The notes under the pieces: model-generated
What the model saw: only the letters and a program-made list of their open reading frames with translations
What the model was told of the DNA's origin: nothing
Databases searched by the model: none
Program-made: the position numbers and the translations under genes
Source of the DNA: Posidonia oceanica
Taxonomy: Eukaryota > Streptophyta > Magnoliopsida > Alismatales > Posidoniaceae
DNA length: 64,000 nucleotides
Assembly (NCBI GenBank): GCA_037176725.1
Contig: JAZBRS010000020.1
Location: 58,556,001-58,620,000, forward strand
Direction of reading: 5' to 3'
Shown: positions 1 to 11,185 of the stretch, in pieces
Layout of the letters: the number at the start of each line of letters is the position of its first letter
How positions within the stretch are numbered: the first letter of the stretch is position 1

Positions 1-877
1 TCTTCACCATTATGCTCACAAACACCTACACATGCCATGCACTTGCCTTTTGTTGTGTTGTATGATTGTCTGCCTGCCATGCTTGACTGATTTTCTTCCC
101 TTTCACACATGCCATGCCTAGGATAGTAGAGACTTGTTTGCTCTCCCCATGGTTAACTAAAAACCGCAAGTAAAAAGAACTCCTAGGAGCAACTAGAGAC
201 TCTGAACAATCCTTCACTCCCTCTGGTTAATAAAATGTGCAAGATAAAAGACTTTAAGCATTCGCATAAGCATCATATAGGGCATGCATTCTTCTCATCT
301 GAGTCCACCTATTAGTCTGCGAAGGACGGTCCCGACTTCTTGTTCCACCGCTTTGGGCGTGGCACGAGTCAGTCGGTTTGTCCCCCCCTCGTCCGGGGGT
401 TGTGTCGGTGTTAGTAGAGGGTACCACCCACGCTTTGGCGGGGTAGAGGCCACCAACGCACCACCCTGTCATTTCCTGAGCTTTGGGCCGGGAGTTAGAC
501 AGGGAACCTAATTTTCTGACCTGAGTCGGTGACCCGTACACTCAGGGATACCCGAAGTAGATTACCTTACTAGGACACACTAGTTAGGTGAGGGGGGCAT
601 ACTAGAAAGCATGCATATCATTCATGCCATTTAACTAACTCATTTGCATTCATCTTTTAGCTTCTAACCCTAATTTCCTTCTGTTGTGTCAGCATGATCG
701 GTAAAGCGAGTTTCCCTTTGCCAGAGCTCGAGTACCGACCCTCGTTGATGCTCCTTTTGCAACTACATTCGCGACCATTCCCCCTCTGAGCTATCTACGT
801 TTGTGACGATAGCTCCTCTTAGGACTCACCGCTTGAACACTCGTCGCAGCCCTATTCTCACGCGATCTAGGTCAGCA
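1..877 (+). other. 5' untranslated leader of element A
   Basis: No ORF here can be supported. The stretch aligns with the reverse complement of about 29601-30475 in element B. Shared landmarks are the stretch near 318-350 (CGAAGGACGGTCCCGACTTC) and the sequence just before the gag start near 800-877. It is the part of the internal region between the primer-binding site, which is outside the window, and gag. The reading frame before the gag methionine opens with GTG at 803. B has GCG at that place, so 803 is not a conserved start. Confidence 0.7.
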
Positions 878-3372
878 ATGGCCCAGTACGTTAGTGAGCC
901 TCTTTTCACTCCTGTCACGGAGGGTGTTTCCGTTCCGGCCCCTCCGGTTGCTCCTTCTGTCCCTCTTGTTCCCCCTCCGACGCCAGGGTTTCCTCCCCTG
1001 ACGTCTCTAGGTTCTCAGTACGTCCCGGGACAGTGGCAAGCATCTCTTCCTCCGGATCCGGTCGCCGAATCTATCTTGACGACCGTTACTCGTGTTTCGG
1101 AGACGCCACTGCCCCCTCCATCCCAGGGCTACGTCGCTTTCGACATCCCTTCCACCGTCGCTGCGACCTTTGCTGTAGAATCCTTTCCTCCCGGACAGTC
1201 TGTGTCTGTGCCACTTGTTTCTCAGCCCTCGCCGGCACTGCACTTCAGCGTCCCCACTGGCGAGACGCCCGAGGCGCAGTACCAGCACCTGATGGAGCTT
1301 GCCCAGAAACTGCAGGGCATGGCTCTATCAGTTCGTCCTTCTTCTATTCCTGTCGTTCCCGAGGTTCCTCTGAGGCCAGTTCCTGCATTCCATGCACCGA
1401 CCTCCACACCTCCGCCTCGACCATCGTCTCAACTACTCACGGTTCCGACGATGGGGGCCCGTTTACCGCCTCTGCTGCACAACACTTAGCACAGCATGCT
1501 CCACTTCCCTCTGGTGGTCAGTCTTTTGGACCGGCTGGAGCCCAGTACCTCACTGGCTCGCTGTCTGGCACTCCGCCTGTACAGCAACTGGTGCTCCGTC
1601 ATCCTACCCCTATCACAGCACAGCATGGCATCTACTCTTCTCCTCTGCACCAGGTCCAGCATCCTGCATACACTCTTGCATACACAGTCCCCCAGCACGG
1701 ATACGCCGGCCATCTCGTTGCTCCACCAGGCGACGCTATGGTAGATCCGGAGGAGCACTTAGGTGCGACCCATTCGGCGTATGTGCTCGCTACCCCTGCT
1801 GATCCCTCTCCTACAGCAGCAATCCCAGACCCCATCAATAACCGGATGGACGTCTTGGAGAAGGCACTACGACTAGTGCAGGGTACTGAGCACCAGACCT
1901 ACCAATTCCGGGACCTCTGCTGCTTTCCAGAGGCGGTACTCCCTCCGAAGTTCAAGATCCCAGACTTCGAGAAGTATAATGGTAGGGGCTGCCCCGTAGC
2001 ACACTTGAAGGCGTATTGCGGTGATCTCGCTCAGCTTCAGGCTGACGAGAGGTTGCTGATCCACTTGTTCCAGAAGAGTTTGACCGGGCCGGCACTCAAG
2101 TGGTTTACGTCGCTTGACATGTCAGCCATCAAGACTTAGAACGACCTCAGTCAGGCGTTCCAGGAACAATACTCCTTCAACCTCGATCTGGTCCCAAAGA
2201 GGGCGGACTTGATCGCAATCAAGCAGAATTCTGGCGAGCCATTCGAGGAGTACGTCGGCCGCTAGCGCGCCCTTGCCTCTCAGGTTCGAGATAGACCCTC
2301 TGACGAGGAGTCTATCGAGATCGTTATCAAAGGGGCGTAGCCGTCTCTCGGAGCTCTGCTTAGCATCCAACCAGTCACTACTTTTGCGGCACTCATCAGA
2401 GCTGGAGCGCGCGTGGAAAGTTCTTTGCGGAGTGGCAACTTCCTAGCTCTCTCTGCGTTCGCTAAGCAGGCAGTGATCAGCAGTAACAGTGCCAACAGCA
2501 GCGCCTCCAACAACAACAACAGCGGCAGCAGCAACAACCGCCCGAAGAGGAAGGATTCGCCGAAACCCGCTGTTGCATTCGTCGACTCCCCTACTGTGCC
2601 TGTTCGCTTGCCATCTCGGCCTGCCCCAGCTCAGATGGTGTACGCTCCTGCACCTAGGAATCCACCCACACCACACATCACTACCACCGCTAGACCGGTC
2701 TATCCTGCCGCACCGGTTCAGCAAGGCTCATACCAGAGGCAAAGAAGGCCACCCATTGAGAAGCGGAGATTCGCCCCACTGGTGGAACCGCTCACGGTCA
2801 TCTTGCCAAAGGTTGCATCGCTCCTGAAGTTCCCGGAGGTTCGTCCGCCACCAAGTCCTCTGCCGCATTGGTTTAGGCCGGACCTCTTCTGCAATTTCCA
2901 TCGAAGCGCTGGGCATTCGACGGACAATTGCTTCTCCCTGCGGAACGCTATTCAGGACTTGATCGAATCGGGAACGATTGTGATCGACACGCACGAGGCA
3001 TCCACTCAGGCACACACTCATGCATCTACACACTCAGCTGTTCCCCCTCATTCTAGCATCACCCGCCAACCCTTACCGGAGCACTCTTATCCGGGAGGGG
3101 CGGGAACCTCGGGCATCCATTCTGTCTTTCCTTCTGGGCCTGCTACCACTGTGGTAGACCCTTCTGATCTCATCTCTGACATCTCTGAGCCTTTCCCTCA
3201 AGATCTCTATCTCGCGGCAGTTGCCGGCTCCGAGTTGGGAATTCACATGATCCGACCGCGTGCCAGGCCGGAGCGCCCTCTCGCGCCTCCCACCGTGCTT
3301 CCCCAGGCTCAATCCCCTGTGCTCCTTCTAGCTAGGGCCCAGCCTAGTTCCCCCATCCACCTCTTAGGGTGA
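878..3372 (+). pseudogene. gag: Element A gag (broken)
   Basis: The start is the ATG at 878 (protein begins MAQY), because the same methionine opens the gag of element B. A Pro/Ser-rich N-terminal half leads into a retrotransposon Gag (capsid-like) domain at about 1921-2340, with the sequence FPEAVLPPKFKIPDF near its start. An Asn/Ser-rich linker follows, then a zinc-knuckle-like motif near 2888-2932 of the form CX2HX4HX4C, a variant of CX2CX4HX4C. The gene is dead. The frame shifts near 1455-1490, and TAG stops lie at 2137, 2263 and 2338, with TGA at 3370. The stop at 2137 replaces a Trp codon that B still has. Gag would form the particle that packages element RNA. Confidence 0.85.
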
Positions 3373-4834
3373 CCTCAGCTACACCTTCTAGGCAGACCTC
3401 AACCTACCCCAGCCTTCCCACCCCAACAACCATACCCTCTAGAGAGACCTCAGTACCCCGTAGGTCCCCCTGTAACCTCTCCTGTGCTCGCAGCACGTGC
3501 TCCAGTCGTCATTGATTTGACCCTGGACACCCATCGCGTCCCTTACAGCTACGCCACAGAGATGTGCGCGGAAGTAACGCGATCGGGGAGGGTTTACAGG
3601 CCCCCAACACCGGCAATTAGGCCAACTCCCCCTAGACCTGTTATGCCCCCACCCTCTAGCCAACCCATAGCAGATCCAACTCCAAATCAACCCGCAGCAA
3701 GCCAAATCCCTGCCCAACCTATAGTAACCCAGCTTCCTGCCACTACCCCCTTAGAGCCTGCCAGAACTACCCCTCCCCTTGCCAAAAAGAGCCAACCTAA
3801 GGCAGACTTGACCTCCCAGCTTAAGAAGGTCAAAGCCGACATTTCTATCTGGGACTTGATCCACACCTCTGCCGAACACCGCGAGGCTTTTCTTCGTGTG
3901 TTCCAGGCCGCCCGTGTGTCCCAGTCCATTGAGCCTTCAGCCTTGGAGAGCATGGTTGGGTTGATTGCGGAGCCCCAGGTCATCTCTTTTACGAGTGATG
4001 AGCTGCCTCCGGCGGGGATTAATCACAACCAGCCCCTATACGTCACGGTGCAGTTCAAAAACTTTTGCATTCCCCTAACACTGGTTGATAATGGATAAGG
4101 CCTTAACGTCTGCCCCTTGCGTACTGCAACGAAGCTCGGATTCAAAGCCGAGGACATCACGCCAGCCGTGAAGGGAATGACAGCCTTTGACAACACTCAC
4201 CATGACGCTCTAGGGATCCTGATTATTCCTCTTGCTATTGGCCCGGTTGTCTTCGACGTAGAATTCTATGTCGTCGACTTGCAGCCGAACTTCAATCTTC
4301 TGCTTGGACGCCCTTGGCTCCACAAGCATCAGGTCCTTCCTTCGACCCTCCATCGAATGATAAAGTACCGTCGCGGTGACGATGTCATTGTCGTCATGGC
4401 GGAGAACTTTGAGAAGGAGCTGATCGAAGCAGTCTCCCCCGTGTCTTCGCAATCTATCCTGTTTGACCCCGAGACTTCTGAAGCCCTATATCGCGTTAAT
4501 CGGTGTGAGCCGGTTAACTTCATTCCTGATCTTGAACGTGTCAACTCCTTGACCGTTCACAGCAACCCCTTTCGAATGGTCGAGAATGTATGTCACAGGT
4601 GGGGTTACATAAACGGGTACGCCGCTCGGGCGTCACGGCCAGGGGATCGCAGAGCCGATCGTAGCAGTGGAGCGAAGGAAATCTGAAGGCCTCGGCTACG
4701 AGCCCAAGACCAACGAAGATCACTGCTCTCAGCTCAACAATCCAGAATCAGCCATTCCCAGAGACCTCACTAACTTTACCAGTGCAGGAACCCTGGGATC
4801 GACCGACGATCATGACACGGTACCGACAAAGGAT
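3373..4834 (+). pseudogene. pro: Element A aspartic protease region (broken)
   Basis: The frame continues from gag through a Pro-rich linker into a retropepsin-like domain at about 4000-4420. The active-site loop reads LVDNG, so the usual D-S/T-G is D-N-G here, and B has the same. A flap-like region and the LLLGRPWL motif near 4300-4320 follow, as expected for Ty3/Gypsy proteases. The loop is followed directly by a TAA at 4096, where B has TCA (Ser). One extra base near 4610 shifts the frame, and TGA at 4835 replaces a conserved Trp. The enzyme would cut the Gag-Pol polyprotein. DNG in place of DSG also occurs in other Tat-type elements as I recall, so it need not be inactivating. Confidence 0.8.
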
Positions 4835-4837
4835 TGA

Positions 4838-7260
4838 GTGTGTCTTGAGGACTACTACTCGGATGAGAAGCAGTCTAGCACAACAGAGGCAGTCCCAACC
4901 GGCACAGCAGAAACAGTGATCAGAGCAGAGGCCACACAGTCAATCTATTCAGCTCTTCCTCTGGCAGAAACAGCAGGCAGCCCAGCAGGCCCTGTGGCAG
5001 AACTAGCAAGTTCCCACTCTTTTGCAGCCACATCAGCTTCCCAAGTACGGACAGCAGTAGTGCAGGAGTCAGAGACACTCCTTCTGGCAGAAGCAAGCAT
5101 GCTACCAGCGGTCACAGAAACATCAGTGCCACTGTCCCTATCTCTGGAGGGGCAGTTAATCAATACAGTCAGCAGCGCGGCTCAGCCCGCTTCAGCATCC
5201 ACATCTCCAGGAAGGCAGCAGGCGCAGTCCGCTTCGCATCCTCCCGACAACCAGCAGCAGCTCTCATGGCAAGACCCCATGGCGTCAGAGGCTGCACTCT
5301 CTCAGTTACGGCCCGATACAAAAGGCCAACTGAGCACTACACTCTCCGGGCCCTTGAGCCCTCTGAAGAGCACCCCTGCTTACTCTCCAACAGTGACCCT
5401 GGCAGCATATCCATCTATGGCACCGCTGACTTGTCTATTTGGGCCTTCTACATCAGAGTTGCCGCCATCGGACGCGCCCATGAACCAGATCATGCAGATT
5501 CCAAGGGCAGCAATCCGTCTTGCAGCCGGGCCAGTGCCGCAGGCCCCCGGCGCCTACTACGTCGACTCCCCTTCGGACGAGGAAGAAAGAGTGGCGATAG
5601 AAGCCCAGGTCGATTCTTGGATGTCTGACTTAGAGCTACTCTATCAAGAACAAATCAAGTCGATAGCAGAAGACCTGGCAGAGCATCAAGCCGTAGAAAG
5701 GAAAGGGAAAGCCGTGGTTACGGACCCTCCTCTGCAAGAAGACCATGCCTCTATCATGGTCCTGGAAGAAGACTCAACAGCACCGGACTCCCCTAGACCA
5801 GATGAGCTCATTACTCTCCAATCAGAAGGCGGGTCTAGGTGGTTTGTGCAACACATGCCTCATTCAAGCAGCATAGCAAGCGGCAATGCCCAAATCAGCT
5901 GCCGGTCCGGCATACCCTCCCCAAGCACACTAGAAGACCCGGAGGAGGAAGCATCAGCAGTGCAAGCAGCAGCAGTAACAGAGCAGAAAGCAGAATCAGT
6001 AACAGAGCTGTCAGCAGCCTCAGCAGCAGAACAGTCAGCAGCATCAGCAGCAGAATCGGCAAGGCCCTCAGCAGAATCAGCAGAGCACTCAGCAGAGTTA
6101 GTCAGGCCAGAGCAAACAGCAGAACGAATTGCTGGGACGGAGGTCGCGCACCGAGGCTACAAGAACACTCGAGTAAGCGTGACCATCCTGAAGCGTCACC
6201 AAGGTCAAGCAGCGGAACACATGCACTCTTTCGACATCACAAGTCCTTCATTTGAGAAAGAGATCCTCTCGGAACTTATTGCTTATGGAGAGGAGGATGA
6301 TACGGGCATGGATGAGACTGATGAATCATTGCCCGAGTTCCGGCCCTATGACGACGACCCAGAAGGCCCAAACCTCCATGTTGAAGAAGAAACGGAGGTT
6401 GTCAACATCGGCACAGCTGTGGAAGTCAGAGAAGTTCGTATCAGTGCCCAGCTGTCCTCCCAGGCTCGAGCAGAGTTCACCGCATTCCTGAAAGAATATG
6501 CGGATGTCTTCGCCTGGAGTTACGAGGATATGGTCGGCCTTGACATAGAAGTAGTGGTGCACAATCTGCCCTTAAGCCCGGATGCCAAGCCAGTGAAGCA
6601 GAAACTAAGAAGATGGCGACCACAGTGGCTGCTCATGATCAAAGAAGAGATAATGAAGCAGCTCGGGGTCAACTTTCTGAAGGTCGTTCTTTATCCTGAA
6701 TGGCTGGCAAACATTGTACCTGTGCCCAAGAAAGATGGCCGAATCCGGATCTGCATCGACTACAGGGACCTGAACAAGGCGAGTCCCAAGGATGACTTTC
6801 CATTGCCTCACATTGACGTCCTAGTCGACAATACAGCGGGCCACAAGATGCTCTCCTTCATGGACGGCTTTTCTGGATACAATCAAATCAAAATGGCAGA
6901 AGAAGACATGTAAAAGACTTCATTCATCACCCCTTGGGGAGTCTTCTGCTACCAAGTCATGCCGTTCGGCCTGAAAAATGCTGGTGCGACCTATCAGAGG
7001 GCCATGACTGCGCTGTTCCACGACCTCATGCACTAAGAAGTAGAGGTCGATCGCTAAAACCAAAGAGCCTGAAGATCATCTTACCTGTCTCAAAAAGCTC
7101 TTTGACCGTCTACGGAAGTACAAGCTGCGCCTGAATCCCAAGAAGTGCGTATTCGGGGTGTCTTCTGGCAAATTGCTCGGCTACATTGTTAGCCAAAGGG
7201 GGATTGAGGTGGACCCGTTGAAAGCACAAGCCATCGTGGACATGCCACCCCCCCAGGACT
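4838..7260 (+). pseudogene. pol: Element A acidic linker and reverse transcriptase (broken, YVDD deleted)
   Basis: An open stretch of 691 codons (4838-6913) starts with about 500 residues rich in Ala, Ser and Glu and of no known fold. It then enters the reverse transcriptase palm at about 6640: VPVPKKDGRIRICIDYRDLN near 6715-6775, FMDGFSGYNQI near 6855-6890, and FITPWG with MPFGLKNA near 6925-6980. TAA stops sit at 6911 and 7034. At about 7050 some 14 bases are missing relative to element B. That removes the catalytic YVDD box and shifts the frame, so this polymerase cannot work. A further extra C near 7250 restores the downstream frame. The enzyme would copy element RNA into DNA. Confidence 0.88.
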
Positions 7261-8580
7261 GAAAAAGAAGTCAGAAGTCTGCTTGGGCATTTACAATATA
7301 TTAGCCGCTTCATTGCACAGCTTATGCCCATCTGCGAGCCCATATTCAAGCTCTTGAAGAAGAATGCGCAGATTCACTGGAGCGAGGAGTGTCAGGCTGC
7401 ATTTGCCAAGATCAAGCAGCTGCTGATCAAGCCTCCTGTCCTGGTCCCGCCTACACCCGGGAGACCTTTGCTTCTCTACCTTTCTACCACGCAGCATTCC
7501 ATGGGCGCCGTCTTGGGCCAACATGACGAATCTGGTAGAAGGGAGCGCGCCATCTATTACCTGAGCAAGAAATTTAATGAATGCGAAGCCAGGTACAGTA
7601 CACTAGAGAAGACATGTTTGTCCCTTGTCTAGGCTGCACAGAAACTAAGGCACTACATGATGGCATACCCAGTACAGCTCTTATGCCGGCATGATCCTAT
7701 CAAGTTCCTTTTCCAAAAGCCGGCCATGGTGGGCAGATGTGCTAAGTGGCAGGTGTTATTGTCTCAGTACGACATCACCTTTGTCACACAGAAATCCATG
7801 AAGGGTCAGGCCATGGCAGACCATCTTGCTGACCTTCCTCTGCCTGAATACCAACCCCTCCAGACACAGTTCCCTGATGAAGACATTCTCTTTGCAATGG
7901 AGGACTCTGAGCAAAAAAATCCTGAAGAACAAGAGGAATGGCGGCTCTACTTTGATGGTGCAGTCAACAAAAAGGGCCGAGGCGTAGGTGCAGTACTGAC
8001 CACGCCCCAGGGACAGATGATTCCCTTCGCGAGGAAGCTGACTTTCGCATGCACAAACAACGAAGCGAAGTATGAAGCATGCATCCTAGGGTTGAAAGTC
8101 GCCCTCGAACATGAGGCGCGGAAGCTGCATGTGCACGGTGATGCCATGCTGGTAATTTCTCAAGTGAACGGCGACTGGAGGACAAAAGATCCCAAGCTTG
8201 TGCCGTATCACGAACACCTGCTGAGGCTGATGGAAGAATTTGAGAGCATCTGCTTCACATACATGAACAGAGCCAAGAACGCGTACGCAGATGCATTGGC
8301 AACTTTGGCATCCTGGCTCAATATATCTGAAGACGGTGCAGTGGATGTATCTGTTACTCGCATTGAGCAGCCTGCATATTGCCTGAACATAGAAGAGGCG
8401 GATCCAGCAGAGGAGCAGCCCTGGTATCGAGATATAAAATCTTTCCTGGAGTCTGGCAACTTTCCTCCCAATACCGCAGCAGCAAACAAGAGAACTCTGG
8501 CGCGTCTAGCGTCAAAGTATGTGTTGGGGGCTGGGCAGCTGTACAGAAGGTCATACAATCAGATGCTACTGCGCTGCCTG
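7261..8580 (+). pseudogene. pol: Element A RT thumb/connection, RNase H and archaeal-type RNase H
   Basis: The frame is open from about 7262 except for a TAG at 7630, which replaces Trp in LVWAAQKL. The first part is the Ty3/Gypsy RT-linked RNase H (LYLSTTQHSMGAVLGQHDE, YYLSKKFNECEARYS). A second RNase H of the archaeal type follows at about 7935-8320, with the acidic residues in YFDGAVN, NNEAKYEA, HGDAMLVIS and NAYADALA. Having both is the hallmark of the Tat lineage. RNase H removes the RNA strand during reverse transcription. The second domain has all four expected acidic positions and looks intact. Confidence 0.87.
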
Positions 8581-9663
8581 GACAAATCGGAGGCTGACAC
8601 GCTGATGCTCCAAGTGCATGCGGGAACCTGTGGCCCGCACATGAACGGCATCCTCCTGGCCAAGAAGATCATGCTCTAGGGATATTTCTGGCAGACCATG
8701 GAAGCCGACTGCTGCCGGTTCGTGCGTAGATGCCACAACTGTCAGATTCATGGTAACTTCATCAAGGCCCCTCCACATCAGCTGCACAACATGTCCTCGC
8801 CGTGGCCTTTCTCCACCTGGGGGATCGATGTCATTGGCGCCATCCACCCTGCTGCTTCAAATGGTCATTGTTACATTCTGGTAGCGATCGATTACTTTAC
8901 CAAGTGGGTGGAAGCAGCCTCTTACAGAACAGTCACCGCTGTGGCAACAGAAAAATTCATCAGAAACAATATCATTGCCCGATATGGGGTCCCGCACTCA
9001 GTCATCTCTGATAATCGCACAAACTTCATTGCCAAAAGGATCGAGGAATTCCTGCAGAGTCTTAAGATCAAGCATCATCAATCCTCGCCCTATCGGCCAC
9101 AGATGAACGGAGCTGTGGAGTCTGCAAACAAGAACATTGTCAAGATTCTGAAGAAAATGGCAGAAACCCACAAGGATTGGCACGACAAGCTCCCGTACGC
9201 ACTCTGGGCGTACAGGACATCAATCCGGACCTCTACAGGAGCCACCCCGTACTCTTTGGTGTACGGAATGGAAGCGGTGTTACCTGTTGAAGTAGAGATC
9301 CCCTCTCTGCGGATCCTACGAGAAGCTGAGTTGGAAGAGGCAGAATGGGTCGAAGACCGCTGCATCCAACTGAACTTAATTGATGAGCGCAGACTGCAAG
9401 CTATGCACAACGCTCACTGCTATCAGAAGCGGATGGCCAGAGCATTCCTGAAGAAGGTCCAGCTCAGAAACTTTCAGCCAGGGGACCTTGTCTTGCGCGC
9501 CATTCATTTGCCTGACGGTCGAGGGAAATTCCGACCCAACTGGCGTGGCCCCTTTGTGGTCAAGCAGATCTTTTCGGGAGGCGCTGCAACTCTTGAGGAT
9601 ATGGATCGGGTCGGGCAGTCTGAGCCCGTCAACCTCTGCTATCTAAAGAAGTACTATCAGTAG
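8581..9663 (+). pseudogene. pol: Element A integrase, with one internal TAG
   Basis: The HHCC zinc finger (HAGTCGPH ... CRFVRRCHNC) spans about 8610-8750. A TAG at 8677 lies inside it, and element B has TAA at the same codon. Downstream the frame is open to the TAG at 9661. The catalytic core shows WGIDVIG, then ISDNRTNF, then NGAVE with exactly 35 residues between the second Asp and the Glu, so it is DD35E. The Gly normally after DN is Arg here. The C-terminal domain contains GDLVLRAIHLPDGRGKF and the end of pol. The protein would insert the DNA copy into the genome. Confidence 0.87.
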
Positions 9664-11185
9664 CCGAAAGCGGCCCCGTTGCAGATGCCCTTCTCCCACT
9701 TGCACTCGCATTCTCGCCTCCTGCCACATCTTTTCAAATCATCATCGTCATCCTTTCAACTCTTGCATTCTCTCTCTCCAAAATCATCATCGTCATCCTC
9801 TTAAGCATTGTATCCCTCGCCCGGTGATGAAAACCGGAAGTGCTTGCCTGCTCTGGAAAGAGTCACCCTACCTCACCTGGCACTACTCAGATGTCTTAGC
9901 TAGTGAGGGAGCCACCGCCAACGAGGACAGGCGAACCGCTTAATCTCGCAAGGACATACACCTCTGAGGGAGAAAAAATGTTAGGATGTGAGTCTGGAAA
10001 AAGCGAGAGTAAACACCTAGGTTTGGGCACATCCAAGGAACAGAAGACGAAGACAGAAGCCGGCCCTAGAGATAGGGGTGTGCAGTCTAACCCTGCTCCT
10101 TCTACCCATCACACAGCAGACCCAAAACCTAAATCCATTACATTTCAAACACCCTCCTTTTGCCACCAAAATGGGGATAGCAAAAGCCTGAAAAAAAAAA
10201 AAGAGAAAAGCAAAACAACGAACAAAAAAAAAGGAGAAAAGAGATAGAACAAAAAACCAAAAAAAAAGGGGGGAAAAAGCAAGCAAAGCAAAAAAAAAAG
10301 AAGAGGAAAATGCAGCCTGAAAAACACAGGCACTATTATCCCCCATGCTAGAGATCCCCAACATGTCGAGCTTAAAAGAATTTACCACATCCCTTCAAGA
10401 GCAAACATTCACCCTTCTCCTAGCTAGGGGCAGAGAAAGACTGCATGCCTATGAGGGAGAAATCAATCAAAAAAAAAAGAGCTGAAAGAATAGGTGTAGG
10501 TCTTGAGAGTTTGGCCAAATAGCCTGTCCTCACCACACCACCACCTGTACAATGCCAACACCCGTTTCGGAGCGCCACCAGCAAGCCAAGAGTCTAGGTA
10601 GGGCCCAGTGAGTCAGGGACCACTCCCTTCCTTTGCAGCGGGCACCAAAGCACTCCGTATGCTGAGGGCATCCAAGCATACTCATTCATCCAAGCATACT
10701 CATCTATCCAAGCATACTCATCTATCCAAGCATACTCATTCATCCAAGCATACTCATCTATCCAAGCATACTCATTCATCCAAGCATACTACTCATCTTC
10801 ATAAGCATATCACCTGCATCATGCATACATGCATCTTCTTCTATCATTCCTTTTCCTATCAATTTCCCCCGCTCTGCAACGCACTTCGGCCCTGAGACAG
10901 TACTCCTCCCCAGCAGAGCATATCGACGCCACTCGAGCTGCGCTGGTCCAGATCTCCTGCCCGCCCTCGCCCCCGTGTCCGCAAGACTGCTGCAGAATCC
11001 CCCTGCTTATCAGTGCTTAATTGCTATGTTCTGTTATCACTTTGCTAGATGCATATGGAACTACATTTTCAGTCTCAGCTTCTGCTTGTTGACAATGATT
11101 ACATACCTGCGAGATCTGACTGTTTATTGATAGCAGGTACCTTCAAGCTCTGCAGCTATCAGCCTGTGTCTCTGCGATCAGCGCA
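9664..11185 (+). other. Spacer between integrase and the PMD-like ORF in element A
   Basis: No gene is supported. The stretch is conserved in kind with 36740-38338 (C), 56320-57448 (D) and, reversed, 54812-55720 (E). Shared landmarks are GGTGATGAAAACCGGAAGTG near 9825, an A-rich tract at 10190-10310, and the run AGAGTTTGGC..TAGCCTGTCCTCACCAC near 10505. It may hold a promoter or splice signals for the PMD-like ORF, but I see no defined signal. Confidence 0.6.
10670..10793 (+). repeat. 18-bp tandem repeat (about 6.7 copies)
   Basis: The unit is ATCCAAGCATACTCATTC, alternating with a variant ending CATCT. It lies in the spacer before the PMD-like ORF of element A. I see no equivalent array in C, D or E at that place. 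The 18-base period keeps frames open on both strands, so the repeated-peptide ORFs here are by-products. Confidence 0.9.

Noticed and set aside
254..541. Small ORFs in the leader of element A on both strands
   Set aside because: They are not kept in the matching leader of element B and have no recognisable domain.
803..877. Gag start at 803
   Set aside because: The codon is GTG and element B has GCG there. The shared methionine is at 878.
1033..1480. First part of the 368-codon frame starting at 1033 as a gene of its own
   Set aside because: It is out of frame with gag until the frameshift near 1455-1490. B shows that the other frame is the coding one before that point.
4838..6430. Linker between protease and reverse transcriptase as a host gene or a captured domain
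   Set aside because: It is continuous with pol, present in both A and B, low in complexity, and shows no known fold.
10594..10779. Minus-strand ORF with repeated NEYAWIDEYAW-like peptide
   Set aside because: It is the 18-bp repeat read in an open frame, with no counterpart in related elements.
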